Shown piece after piece: positions 16,980 through 25,371 of a DNA stretch of 64,000 bases (the stretch's first letter is position 1; each line of letters opens with the position of its first letter). A program made the position numbers and the translations under genes. The notes beneath the pieces are model-generated. The model saw nothing but the letters and a program-made list of their open reading frames with translations. It was not told the DNA's origin and ran no database searches. Source of the DNA: UBA1366 sp047602575 (GTDB taxonomy: Bacteria > Bacillota > Clostridia > Oscillospirales > Ruminococcaceae); NCBI GenBank assembly GCA_047602575.1, contig JASGGY010000002.1:157600-221599 (forward strand). Reading direction: 5' to 3'.

Positions 16980-17052
16980 GTGGAGGTTGTTCTTCCTTTC
17001 GGCTTGTGTTGGTGCGGTAACTACATTTTAACCGATTTGAACTTCCTCCGCA

Positions 17053-17229
17053 ATGTTTTATGCTTTTGTCCAATATGTATTGTACACATACAATCCCTAC
17101 TACAAATTATCTGCAACAGCGTTGAAGCTAAAAAAAGGTGCTGCCTCTGCCGCGGAAGGGGGTACCGTTTTTATCGCTGACGAGATAGCGAAAATCAAGG
17201 TGTGGAGCTATAACGCAAGAAGAATTTGA
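17053..17229 (+). CDS. Possible small ORF or gene remnant upstream of the AAA ATPase
   Basis: 58 codons, ATG 17053 to TGA 17229, reading FVQYVLYTYNPYYKLSATAL then KLKKGAASAAEGGTVFIADE. The Lys/Ala-rich stretch and the final IAKIKVWSYNARRI look protein-like, but no family is recognised and there is no clear ribosome site. It may be the tail of a deleted gene. It and the surrounding 16980-17315 otherwise hold nothing I can name. Confidence 0.2.
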   Translation: MFYAFVQYVLYTYNPYYKLSATALKLKKGAASAAEGGTVFIADEIAKIKVWSYNARRI

Positions 17230-17315
17230 TGCAAATAAAAGACAGTTACTTGGTCTTTAATTTGACTAAAAACAAAGAATCAGCTGTAGAGATTTGTTCG
17301 GGGAGGAAAATACAT

Positions 17316-18851
17316 ATGAATATATTTAAAATATCCTATAAAGTTGTTCGGGAGAACAACGACGAGATTTATAAGGGGTTCGGATTTAAGCACCACTCTG
17401 ATGTTACACAGTATTATTTGCATCCGAACAACCAATCTTTCAAAGGGACTACCACGCTTTGTCAACCGATCGGAGAGTCTCTTGTGCTGTTTTCTCTGCT
17501 TTGTTCGTCCATCGCAAAAGGAGATGGGGCAGTAGTTGGTGATTACTTCGTCAGCGATGACGGCAGTCAGGTTTTCTTTCAGATTGAGATTCCGGATGAC
17601 TGGCGGCAGAACGGCGTCGTCGAGTTAAACATCCATCGTTATGAGGCGCTTCTGGAGGATGACGAAATAACCATCGCAGCCTATGACGTAATGGGACGGT
17701 GGATTGATGGCAATATGGAGCATATGCACCTGCTGTATAAGTTGCTTCCCTGTTTCTGCGTTTTGCTTGCCCATGAGTGTCGTCAGGACAGCGATTACCA
17801 TGCGATGCTCATGAACTTTGCGGAAAGTCCTGCAGCCGATTCATTCGTGAATCTGCATGAGGATTTTTACCAGGCACACAAGTTTGATGAGTGTGTTGTT
17901 AACTATGCAAACCTGAATGGTTTTGACCGTGACGGTATGCTCTCGTTCAGGGAGCGTTTTAAAGTCATTGCTGAAAACAAAGCAGAGGCAAAAAAGGAAC
18001 TGGAACGGGAAGTCCCGATTATAGCATTTGAGGACGATGTTTTCCTGCCAGAATATCATTCGCTTATTCCGAACTTACCGCCAGAACTGGTCATCCCGAA
18101 AGCCGTGAGCAGGATATGCAGCGCGATAACGGCGGGCGACATACGGGCCGTCCTTTTCCATGGTCCCGCAGGCACAGGCAAGACAATATCCTGCAAATTG
18201 GTCTGTCAGGAAATTGCTATGCCAATCATGGATGTGATTAACTGCACAGAGAATCTTGACGAGTTTGTTCTCGGCAAATTTATTCCTGAACAGGACAAAA
18301 TTATCTTCATGGAAAGCTATGTCACGAAAGCTATCCGTTCCGGCGGAGCGGTCGTCTTTGAGGAAATTAACTTTGCCAAACCGCAGTATCTTGCGTTCTT
18401 AAATTCTCTCCTTGATGACAACGGATTCGTACGGCTTGATAACGGTGAAGTGGTCAAGCGGCATCCGAACTTCCGCTTCTTTGCCACGATGAACCTTGGC
18501 TATTTCGGTACAAAGGAATTGAATCAGGCTCTTTACAACCGTTTTAATGTCATTCTGGAACTATCCGCTCTTTCAGACGAAGCTATCGCAAAGATGCTGA
18601 CCGCACGTGTACCTGAATGCACTGACAAAGTAGATAAACTGCTCAGTGTGTACCACAAGTTGAAAAAGAAGATTGACAGCGAGGAATTGGATATCGTTAT
18701 TTCACCACGCAATCTTGAAAACTGGGCGCGGCTGGCAAAGTACGAAGGCTACCTTGCCGCTGCCGAGAAAACGATAATACCCATCGCAAAATGCGATCGG
18801 GCTATGGAAGAAACAATACGTGGGATTTTAGATTTGTATAAATGGAGTTGA
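17316..18851 (+). CDS. MoxR-type AAA+ ATPase with large N-terminal domain
   Basis: 511 residues from ATG 17316, chosen because GGGGAGG lies at 17300-17306; the upstream ATG has no such site. The N-terminal ~240 residues are novel to me (strands such as GKVVREN..., acidic and aromatic-rich). The AAA core shows Walker A GPAGTGKT (about 283-290), Walker B VVFEEIN (about 345-351), sensor-1 FFATMN (about 387), and an arginine-finger-like LYNRFNVILEL. MoxR/CbbQ ATPases work with VWA-domain partners to insert metals or remodel protein complexes. A VWA protein follows after a small acidic ORF (19218-21104), so they probably form one system. AT-rich island gene. Confidence 0.8.
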   Translation: MNIFKISYKVVRENNDEIYKGFGFKHHSDVTQYYLHPNNQSFKGTTTLCQPIGESLVLFSLLCSSIAKGDGAVVGDYFVSDDGSQVFFQIEIPDDWRQNGVVELNIHRYEALLEDDEITIAAYDVMGRWIDGNMEHMHLLYKLLPCFCVLLAHECRQDSDYHAMLMNFAESPAADSFVNLHEDFYQAHKFDECVVNYANLNGFDRDGMLSFRERFKVIAENKAEAKKELEREVPIIAFEDDVFLPEYHSLIPNLPPELVIPKAVSRICSAITAGDIRAVLFHGPAGTGKTISCKLVCQEIAMPIMDVINCTENLDEFVLGKFIPEQDKIIFMESYVTKAIRSGGAVVFEEINFAKPQYLAFLNSLLDDNGFVRLDNGEVVKRHPNFRFFATMNLGYFGTKELNQALYNRFNVILELSALSDEAIAKMLTARVPECTDKVDKLLSVYHKLKKKIDSEELDIVISPRNLENWARLAKYEGYLAAAEKTIIPIAKCDRAMEETIRGILDLYKWS

Positions 18852-18912
18852 TGTAACAGGATAGGGGGTATTCGTTAAAGTAAATGGCGGGGACATTAAA
18901 CAAAGAGAATAC

Positions 18913-19170
18913 TTGAATCCTTCTCCTGAACTTATCGAGCAATCCATCGACGACTTGATTCCTGTTCTTTATCATTTTGCGATTTTGGATGCAAATGATG
19001 ATTATTATGAGGATGAGGACGCAGCCGAGCTGGCGCTTTGCAAGAACGACGACGCGGTTGTGCGGAAAAATACCGCCAACGCCGTGCAAGGTTTTGTTGG
19101 TGGAGCAATAAATGGATGGCAGGATGTTAGCGACCAGGTTCTTTACGGTGATCACGGGAGAGAAGAATAG
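18913..19170 (+). CDS. Small acidic protein between AAA ATPase and VWA protein
   Basis: 85 residues if started at TTG 18913. The frame is open from 18865 (VKVNGGDIKQREYLNPSPEL...), but no ATG, GTG or TTG exists before 18913 while GGGGG sits at 18864-18868, so either a rare start or a small frameshift is hidden here. The protein is acidic (YYEDEDAAELALCKNDDAVV) and helical, with SPELIEQSIDDLIPVLYHF near its start. No family recognised. Its position between the two partners suggests an adaptor or specificity factor; that is inference. Confidence 0.5.
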   Translation: MNPSPELIEQSIDDLIPVLYHFAILDANDDYYEDEDAAELALCKNDDAVVRKNTANAVQGFVGGAINGWQDVSDQVLYGDHGREE

Positions 19171-19217
19171 GTTGAAGTATAGAGGACGGAGATTAGGGAA
19201 AGTGGGGTGGGCAATCT

Positions 19218-21104
19218 GTGAAAAAGGAAATGAAAAAGACTCTTAAACTTTTTCAATGCGATTTCAACCGTAGTATTGAAGAAAATTTTGCACAGGTTCT
19301 CACAGAAAATGAAAAGGTACGCCTATTTTTCATTAATGAAAATCAAGCATTCACTGACGGGCAAAATATCGTCGTTGACCCAGCAGTAGGCGGTGTGTTC
19401 GCAGACATTAAGGCTCTGTACCGTGCAGAGGAATTTATGCGTTTGGAACATCTTATATCCTGCGACCCATGGTATGCTTTGAGGATGATAACACGCGGGC
19501 AGAATATTCACGAGTGCTTGCATATCCTCTACACAAATTTCCCTACGGAAGTGATGAGCGATAGTCGCTCTACGACCAAAGCCCGTCGCAAGACACTTGC
19601 GTTGATTTCCAACATCATTGAAGATGCTTTTATCGAAGCTGCCGGCTGCAGCGTTTTTGATAATCTGGAGTTGTATCTACTTTTCGAGCGGTTGACTACA
19701 TTGTTTTCCAATACACCTATCGAGGGGACGGTCAACCGTGCTTTTGAAGAAGAACTCGTTGATAAACCAGAGCCGTTACCGCTAACCGAATATCTGAATT
19801 ATATGGGTATATTTTTATTATACCCTATGATAAAACAAAATGACCCGACAGAATCCATTTCCAAATATGTAGAACAAACAAAACAATTGTTTTTGGATGG
19901 TAGTGCTTGCGGCAATGCAAATGAACGTTTCACATTTTCTCAACGAGCATTTGACATAATCGAGCCGCTCATTCCCGAATCGGAAGCGGACATTGATGAT
20001 ACCCGCTTGCAGAAAATGCTCTACGGGACAAGAACCCATAGCGGCGAGTCGACAGCGATAACGAACATTGAAAGCAAAGGACGGACGATTAAAGTGACAC
20101 GCCGTCTATTCACAGATTTACACGGAAATCCACTACCCGATCAAGATTTCAACGAACAAGTATCTGTACTGGTTGACGATTATAAGGATGAAAAGAAAAC
20201 GGCACTCAGCATCGCGCTTTTTCAGCCTGTAGTAACGACATGGAAAGGTAGTCAGTTTGATTGTCACACAATTCATAAAGGTATTGAGATAATTGAAACA
20301 AAGCCAAAGCCGAACCTGAATCTTCGTAAGGCATATCAGAACATATACAGCAAGTATCGTATCAATATTAATTCATATAACAGTCGTTTCACACAGTTTC
20401 TCAAGGCAAGGATTCCATCAAGGGATAAGCGTAAGCTGTTCGGAGCAGGGATTTCCTCCCGTTATCTTGTCGACACAAAAAAGCGGTATTGGTATCGAAA
20501 CGATGATGACTTCGGCATTCCCGATATGGCTGTAATGCTCTTGATTGACGGCTCCGGCTCAATGGAAGGAGCGCGGCGAGAAAGTGCGATGGTATCGAGC
20601 ATAATTCTACACGAAGTGTTAAAAAAGCAATGTATAACCCACGCGATTGTAGAGCATAGGGCTATTTACGATGAACCGAAAGTCAAGCATAATATCCTGA
20701 TTGACTTTCGCGGGCGAGAAGAAGAAAAGTTTAATATATTAGCTTTGGATGCCAACGAGGGAACACGAGAAGGTCTATCTTTGTTTTGGGCAGAAAAATA
20801 TATTATGAGCAACACGGTCGAAACGGAGCGGCTCATTATTGTTCTTTCAGATGGTATTCCGGCACACGGAATTTATGGTGATGGCAACTATGTACCGCCG
20901 ATTTCAGTGAAAGATACCGCCAACGCTGCTATGAAAATAATTAAGCGTGGAACCAATATAATAGCCGTTGCCTTGGATGACGGCGAGGTGGGTGGTTGCT
21001 ATGATGACTTATGCGAAATCTATCCATCGGTTGTCGCTTGTACAGAACTTAAGCGCCTGACGGGGCAACTGCTTGGAATAATATCGAAACACCTGCGAGG
21101 GTAA
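19218..21104 (+). CDS. VWA-domain protein with HExxH metallopeptidase-like motif (CobT-like)
   Basis: 628 residues from GTG 19218. The N-terminal half carries HECLH at residues 98-102 (IHECLHILYTNFP) and, 33 residues later, NIIEDAFIEAA, the arrangement HExxH ... ED.xIE seen in CobT-like and DUF2201-type VWA proteins, where it may bind zinc. The C-terminal VWA domain has the full MIDAS: DGSGS at 444-448, a Thr/Gly loop (NEGTREGLSLFWAEK) and VLSDGIPA at about 546. Such proteins partner with MoxR-type AAA ATPases as chaperone/chelatase-like machines. The first catalytic-looking region is not proven active. AT-rich; last intact gene before a decayed cupin. Confidence 0.78.
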   Translation: MKKEMKKTLKLFQCDFNRSIEENFAQVLTENEKVRLFFINENQAFTDGQNIVVDPAVGGVFADIKALYRAEEFMRLEHLISCDPWYALRMITRGQNIHECLHILYTNFPTEVMSDSRSTTKARRKTLALISNIIEDAFIEAAGCSVFDNLELYLLFERLTTLFSNTPIEGTVNRAFEEELVDKPEPLPLTEYLNYMGIFLLYPMIKQNDPTESISKYVEQTKQLFLDGSACGNANERFTFSQRAFDIIEPLIPESEADIDDTRLQKMLYGTRTHSGESTAITNIESKGRTIKVTRRLFTDLHGNPLPDQDFNEQVSVLVDDYKDEKKTALSIALFQPVVTTWKGSQFDCHTIHKGIEIIETKPKPNLNLRKAYQNIYSKYRININSYNSRFTQFLKARIPSRDKRKLFGAGISSRYLVDTKKRYWYRNDDDFGIPDMAVMLLIDGSGSMEGARRESAMVSSIILHEVLKKQCITHAIVEHRAIYDEPKVKHNILIDFRGREEEKFNILALDANEGTREGLSLFWAEKYIMSNTVETERLIIVLSDGIPAHGIYGDGNYVPPISVKDTANAAMKIIKRGTNIIAVALDDGEVGGCYDDLCEIYPSVVACTELKRLTGQLLGIISKHLRG

Positions 21105-21432
21105 ACCATGTAGATTTTGAGGATGGACGAGGAAATATTAGGAACTATCTCTTAACGATTCGCCAACAGGGGGTTGCAGATATTAACGATTGCATACTTT
21201 TATCGATTTCCGAATTGGCTGCGGTGCATGGTATCATTAGTTACTTTGCCACCTGAGATGACAGGATTATATCAACTATGTTATATCAGGATCAGGGTGG
21301 GCTTGTTGTGACGGAAACGAGGAAATTCTTACAACGGACTTCTGCCATATATGCAGGAAAGGATCTGAGCATAGTATTGTAAATACTGGTGATGAGGATT
21401 TGGTTTTGTTGACAATAGTTGTGGAACGCTAA
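21105..21432 (+). pseudogene. Decayed cupin-domain gene
   Basis: An open stretch without start reads VDFEDGRGNIRNYLLTIRQQ and ends at TGA after ISYFAT (about 21255). Another frame then reads YINYVISGSGWACCDGNEEI and KGSEHSIVNTGDEDLVLLTI, ending TAA 21430. The HSIVNTGDEDLVLL pattern and the preceding Y.ISG.G match the second half of small cupins. One frameshift and a missing metal-binding His segment argue that it is dead. Confidence 0.5.
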
Positions 21433-21456
21433 ATTCAATTTTATGGAGGAAGAACT

Positions 21457-21945
21457 ATGCAGAACAAAGCACTCATCGTTATCGACATTCAAAACGACAT
21501 TACAAAGAATTACAAGGAAATCATCGGTAATATCAACACCGCAATTGATTGGGCTGTCGCTTGCGGTCTTCATGTGGTTTATATTAAGCATAATAATTTA
21601 TCTGCCGGTACAAGAACCTTCAAGCCCGACACACATGGCGCCGAATTGGTTCCTGATATGACAATCGTATCCGAAAATATTTTCACAAAAACCAAGGGCA
21701 ATGCATTAACAAGCGAAGGGTTTGCCGCTTTTGTAAGCGAAAACGAAATCAGAGAATTTTACATTGCCGGTGCGGACGCCATAGCCTGTGTAAAAGCCAC
21801 TTGCTACAATATGGCGAAAGAAGGCGATATCGTTCACGTTCTGTCTGATTGTATTACCAGTTACGACAAAAGAAAAATCGACGAGATGCTTCAATACTAT
21901 GCAAGCAAGGGTTGTATTGTCGAGAAACTGAGCGGAGTGATGTAA
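21457..21945 (+). CDS. Isochorismatase-family cysteine hydrolase
   Basis: 162 residues. The fold and catalytic triad are visible: Asp10 in ALIVIDIQND, a Lys in the FTKTKGNAL segment, and Cys at about 110 in YIAGADAIACVKATCYNMAK. Family members hydrolyse amides or enol ethers (nicotinamide, isochorismate, N-carbamoyl amines); substrate cannot be chosen. It lacks an extra lid domain and is slightly short for the family. GGAGGAAG precedes ATG 21457. It is the last gene of the AT-rich island and is followed by a strong terminator at 22005. Confidence 0.82.
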   Translation: MQNKALIVIDIQNDITKNYKEIIGNINTAIDWAVACGLHVVYIKHNNLSAGTRTFKPDTHGAELVPDMTIVSENIFTKTKGNALTSEGFAAFVSENEIREFYIAGADAIACVKATCYNMAKEGDIVHVLSDCITSYDKRKIDEMLQYYASKGCIVEKLSGVM

Positions 21946-22004
21946 AATTGCCGCAATAGAAAGATGAATTCCAATTCTCTTGTAAGTTTAAACACGAAAA
22001 TGAG

Positions 22005-22049
22005 CAAGGTACCCTACGATTATAATTTCGTAGAGTGCCTTGTTTTTTT
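22005..22049 (+). terminator. intrinsic terminator at right end of island
   Basis: A long imperfect stem CAAGGTACCCTACGA / TCGTAGAGTGCCTTG with loop TTATAATT is followed by seven T. Confidence 0.85.
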
Positions 22050-22120
22050 CTGCCTGATTCCTTCACATCCACTGCCAACACACCCCTCTCACAAATTCCG
22101 CCCATCGTTCATCCTGCCGC

Positions 22121-22149
22121 TTTACATTTTCGCAAAAATCGGTTATAAT
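22121..22149 (+). promoter_or_regulatory. sigma-A-type promoter of prfB
   Basis: TTTACA (22121-22126), 17 bases, TATAAT (22144-22149), 35 bases before ATG 22185. Confidence 0.65.
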
Positions 22150-22184
22150 GATTGGAAAAGATGTACACGGAAAGGATTATCCCG

Positions 22185-23300
22185 ATGATTTTACTTGACG
22201 ACCTCAAACAGGAACTGGAAAACTATCGCCCGAAGCTCGACGAGCTGTACGAGGTGCTTGACATCGCGCATTGTTCGGAGGAAGCGGAGACGTTGAAGCA
22301 GGAATCCGCCGCGCCGGAATTCTGGAACGATAACGAGAATTCGCAGAAGGTTCTGAAAAAAATCAAGACGCTCGAAAACACCGTCGCGAAGTACGCAAAG
22401 CTGCGCGGTGCGTTTGAGGACACGCTCACGCTCATTGCCCTTGCCGGCGAGGAGGACGACACGAGTCTGATTCCCGAAATCCGCGAGGAAATCGCCGCGT
22501 TCCAGAAAGCGGTGGACGAGGTGACGCTCTCGACGCTTCTGACCGGAGAATACGATGCCTGCTCGGCGATTGTGTCCTTTCACGCGGGCGCGGGCGGAAC
22601 GGAGGCGCAGGACTGGGCGGAGATGCTGTTTCGGATGTACACCCGCTGGGGCGAGCGCCGCGGATATAAGGTGAAAACGCTCGACTATCTCGACGGCAAC
22701 GACGCGGGGATCAAGAGTGCCGCGATCATCATCGAGGGCGAAAACGCCTATGGCTATCTCAAGAGCGAAGCGGGCATTCACCGGCTGGTGCGGATTTCCC
22801 CCTTTGACAGCTCGGGAAGCCGCCACACGTCCTTTGCCGCACTCGATGTTATGCCGGAGCTTGACGAGAGCTTTGATGTTGACATCCGCGCCGAGGACAT
22901 CGAGGTGGACACCTACCGCGCCAGCGGTGCGGGCGGTCAGCACATCAACAAAACCGACTCTGCGGTGCGCATCACGCATCTGCCCACGGGCATTGTCTGC
23001 GCCTGCCAGACCCAGCGTTCCCAGCACCAGAACCGCGATTATGCCATGAAGATGCTCAAGGCGAAGCTTGTGGAAATCAAGGAGCGCGAGCATCTGGACA
23101 AAATTGAGGACATCAAGGGCGTTCAGAAAGAAATTGCATGGGGTGCACAGATCCGCTCCTACGTGTTCATGCCCTACACGCTCGCAAAGGACCACCGCAC
23201 GGGCTTTGAGAGCGGCAATATCGGTGCTGTGATGGACGGCGAAATCGACGGTTTCATCAACGCCTACCTCAAGGCGGCGTCCCTGGGGAACAGGGAGTAG
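22185..23300 (+). CDS. prfB: Peptide chain release factor 2, without programmed frameshift
   Basis: 371 residues from ATG 22185 with AAAGGA at 22171-22176. RF2 terminates translation at UAA and UGA. The SPF codon-recognition motif is in RLVRISPFDSSGSRHTSF (about 204-206) and the catalytic GGQ in ASGAGGQHINKTDSAV (about 250). Most prfB genes need a +1 programmed shift at CTTTGAC near codon 25. Here the corresponding site is CTTGAC (22257-22262) preceded by the SD-like GAGGTG, and the frame is continuous. Either the regulatory shift was lost in evolution or one T is missing in this assembly (see findings). Confidence 0.93.
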   Translation: MILLDDLKQELENYRPKLDELYEVLDIAHCSEEAETLKQESAAPEFWNDNENSQKVLKKIKTLENTVAKYAKLRGAFEDTLTLIALAGEEDDTSLIPEIREEIAAFQKAVDEVTLSTLLTGEYDACSAIVSFHAGAGGTEAQDWAEMLFRMYTRWGERRGYKVKTLDYLDGNDAGIKSAAIIIEGENAYGYLKSEAGIHRLVRISPFDSSGSRHTSFAALDVMPELDESFDVDIRAEDIEVDTYRASGAGGQHINKTDSAVRITHLPTGIVCACQTQRSQHQNRDYAMKMLKAKLVEIKEREHLDKIEDIKGVQKEIAWGAQIRSYVFMPYTLAKDHRTGFESGNIGAVMDGEIDGFINAYLKAASLGNRE

Positions 23301-23397
23301 GGCTTGTGATAGGTTACGGGCTTGTTCTAAACCGCCGGACGGCGCATAAAATGAAAACGGGCAACCTGTCCGTTTTCTGAAAGAAACGTAAAAAGAA

Positions 23398-23428
23398 AAG
23401 GGAAGCCATTGGCTTCCCTTTTTTTGGG
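23398..23428. terminator. bidirectional intrinsic terminator between prfB and abrB-like gene
   Basis: AGGGAAGCC ATT GGCTTCCCT with A-rich left flank and T8 right flank, usable by both converging genes. A second hairpin (GAAAACGGG...CCGTTTTC) lies just upstream at 23353-23377. Confidence 0.8.
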
Positions 23429-23441
23429 TATGTACTGCGGA

Positions 23442-23693
23442 CTAGTCGCCGAGCTTCTTTACCAGAAGCGCAAGGCAATCCTTGCAGATCGGCTTGGTTT
23501 TGAAATCCTCTACGTCGTCGCCGCTTCCGCAGAAGATGCAGGAACGCTGGAATTTCTTGAGGACAATCATGTCATGATCTACGTAGATTTCGATGGCGTC
23601 CTTGACGTTGATATCGAAGGTTCTGCGCAGTTCAATCGGAAGAACGATTCTTCCCAGTTCGTCGATTTTCCTTACAATGCCTGTTGATTTCAT
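23442..23693 (-). CDS. AbrB/SpoVT-family transition-state regulator with C-terminal zinc-ribbon-like end
   Basis: 83 residues from ATG 23693 (GGGGAAAAG upstream). Residues 1-48 are the swapped-hairpin AbrB DNA-binding domain: MKSTGIVRKIDELGRIVLPI, ELRRTFDINVKDAIEIYV. The C-terminal part carries CIFC (52-55) and CKDC (70-73), a four-Cys zinc site found in a subset of clostridial AbrB homologues. Dimeric or tetrameric DNA-binding regulator of post-exponential genes. It has its own perfect-consensus promoter (23754-23782). Neighbouring spmAB fits a role near sporulation, but targets are unknown. Confidence 0.88.
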   Translation of the reverse strand: MKSTGIVRKIDELGRIVLPIELRRTFDINVKDAIEIYVDHDMIVLKKFQRSCIFCGSGDDVEDFKTKPICKDCLALLVKKLGD

Positions 23694-23753
23694 AAACTTT
23701 TCCCCTTTTACAAAATTCAATCTTCTTCTTCACTTCTCTTCACTTACAAATCT

Positions 23754-23782
23754 ATTATAATATTTTACAAGATGCTTGTCAA
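23754..23782 (-). promoter_or_regulatory. consensus sigma-A promoter of the AbrB-like gene
   Basis: Minus strand: TTGACA (23782-23777), 17 bases, TATAAT (23759-23754). Both hexamers are perfect. Confidence 0.8.
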
Positions 23783-23948
23783 GGCTTTTCTGTTGATTTT
23801 TGTAATTTTATATATTATTTTATATTAATAGAGCATGAAAGAAATCTTATATGTGACAAAATTATGAGAAATACCGAAATTCTGTCCCGAATTCGTTGCA
23901 AATATGGGAACAAGTAGAATATTCGGCCGGAGAAAGAGGGGTTTGGAA

Positions 23949-24611
23949 ATGATGAAAGTGGTATTTTCCGGACTGATTCTGTTTTCCGTCTTTATCGGGG
24001 CGATCACCGGGCGGATGAACGCGGTGTCAAACGCGGCAATTTCGGGCTGTACGCGGGCGGTGGAGCTGATGATCACGCTCATCGGCTCGATCGCGCTGTG
24101 GGGCGGACTGATGCGGATTGCGGAAAAATCGGGGTTGACCGACAAATTGACCATGCTGTTCCGTCCGCTGCTCAAGCGGCTGTTCAAGGGGCTTTCGCCG
24201 ACAGGCGGGGCGTTTCAGGCGATCAGCATGAACATCACCGCCAATCTTCTTGGGCTTGGCAACGCCGCCACGCCGCTGGGCATCCTTGCGGTCAAGCGCA
24301 TTGCGCAGGAGGAACACTGTCTGGGCAAGGCGAGTCGGAACATGGTGCTGTTTCTGGTACTCAACACCGCGTCGATTCAGCTCATCCCAGCCACCATCGC
24401 CACGCTGCGGATGCAGTACGGCGCACAGAACCCGATGGATGTTCTGCCGGCGATTCTGCTGTCGTCGCTGGGCGCGGTGACGGTGGGAATCGTGCTGGCG
24501 TTCCTGACCGACGCGTACTCACGCAGGAAGTCCGCCGCCGGAACAGCCGCCGCACCGGCACGAACCGGAATTCCCGCACCGGATGTGCGCGGAAAGGCAA
24601 GGCGCATATGA
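23949..24611 (+). CDS. spmA: Spore maturation protein A
   Basis: 220 residues. The start at ATG 23949 (or 23952) follows AGAGGGG. A membrane protein of the nucleoside-recognition (Gate) family with about five hydrophobic segments; diagnostic stretches are ELMITLIGSIALWGGLMRIA, SPTGGAFQAISMNITANLLG and GLGNAATPLGILA. SpmA and SpmB are needed for spore core dehydration in bacilli and clostridia. The gene overlaps spmB by four bases (ATGA), so they are translationally coupled. The C-terminal ~30 residues after the last helix are Ala/Pro/Arg-rich and not typical. Confidence 0.88.
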   Translation: MMKVVFSGLILFSVFIGAITGRMNAVSNAAISGCTRAVELMITLIGSIALWGGLMRIAEKSGLTDKLTMLFRPLLKRLFKGLSPTGGAFQAISMNITANLLGLGNAATPLGILAVKRIAQEEHCLGKASRNMVLFLVLNTASIQLIPATIATLRMQYGAQNPMDVLPAILLSSLGAVTVGIVLAFLTDAYSRRKSAAGTAAAPARTGIPAPDVRGKARRI

Positions 24612-25126
24612 GCATCACCTCGTTTTTTGTGCCGGCGGTTATCTGCGCGATATTGATTTACGGGCTGTACAAGGGCGTGGATGTGTTTGACGAATTTCTC
24701 GCCGGTGCGCGGGAGAATCTCAGGGTCGGCGTGGACATTCTCCCTGCGCTGATCGCACTGGTGACGTGCGTGGCAATGTTCAACGCATCGGGGGGACTGG
24801 ATCTGGTTTCTTCGCTGGTCGCACATTTGACGAATAAAATCGGCTTTCCGTCGGAATGCATCCCCCTGGCGCTCATCCGCCCGATTTCCGGCAGCGGCGC
24901 AATCGCGGTGTTTGAAAGCATACTAACCGACAATTCGCCGGATTCTTATGTCGGACGGGTGGCAAGTGTTTTGCTCGGCTCAACGGAAACGACGTTTTAC
25001 ACCATTGCGGTTTATTATGGTGCTGCGAAAATCAAAAAAACAGGACACACCGTCACCTGTGCTTTGTCGGCGGATATCGCGGGGTTCATCCTGAGCGCAC
25101 TGGTGGTAAGGCTGTTGTTTTACTAA
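24608..25126 (+). CDS. spmB: Spore maturation protein B
   Basis: 172 residues, starting in the ATGA overlap with spmA. Membrane protein with a repeated Gate-domain half: PAVICAILIYGLYKGVDVFD, NLRVGVDILPALIALVTCVA, the loop LIRPISGSGAIAVFESIL and STETTFYTIAVYYGAAKIKK. Works with SpmA in spore core dehydration and heat resistance. Presence of both genes strongly suggests that the organism forms spores. Confidence 0.9.
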   Translation: MSITSFFVPAVICAILIYGLYKGVDVFDEFLAGARENLRVGVDILPALIALVTCVAMFNASGGLDLVSSLVAHLTNKIGFPSECIPLALIRPISGSGAIAVFESILTDNSPDSYVGRVASVLLGSTETTFYTIAVYYGAAKIKKTGHTVTCALSADIAGFILSALVVRLLFY

Positions 25127-25129
25127 ACG

Positions 25130-25160
25130 CAAAAAAAGCCGCCGGCACACAACCGGCGAC
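25130..25160. terminator. GC-rich hairpin downstream of spmB with A/T tract
   Basis: GCCGCCGG CACACAA CCGGCGAC with A7 on its left side; poly-T appears only on the minus strand, so it would terminate minus-strand transcription. It may be part of the repeat cluster that follows. Confidence 0.4.
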
Positions 25161-25176
25161 TCAGACTGTAGATAAA

Positions 25177-25246
25177 TCCTCCCAGAGGGGGCTTTGCCCC
25201 CTCTGGACTCCCTCACCAAAGGAGGCATGCCCCCTTTGGAAACCCG
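25177..25246. repeat. Palindromic intergenic repeat (GGGGGCTTTGCCCCC type)
   Basis: TCCCAGAGGGGGCTTTGCCCCCTCTGGA is a near-perfect palindrome, followed by a second pair (CCAAAGGAGGCATGCCCCCTTTGG). A related element lies at 33245-33310. Such elements are typical multi-copy intergenic repeats; no open frame is present in this gap. Confidence 0.6.
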
Positions 25247-25321
25247 TTGTTTATGTGATTACGCATGTGTTGTTTTACTTTGTGTATATTAAAACATTTT
25301 ACAGTCACACGAAAGTACGGT

Positions 25322-25360
25322 TAAAAAATAAAAGAGCTTGTGCGTTTTCAGCACAAGCTC
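25322..25360 (-). terminator. intrinsic terminator of phosphoribosyltransferase gene
   Basis: Minus strand: GAGCTTGTGC, loop TGAAAAC, GCACAAGCTC, then TTTTATTTTTT. A ten-base perfect stem. Confidence 0.88.
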
Positions 25361-25371
25361 TCATTCTAACC

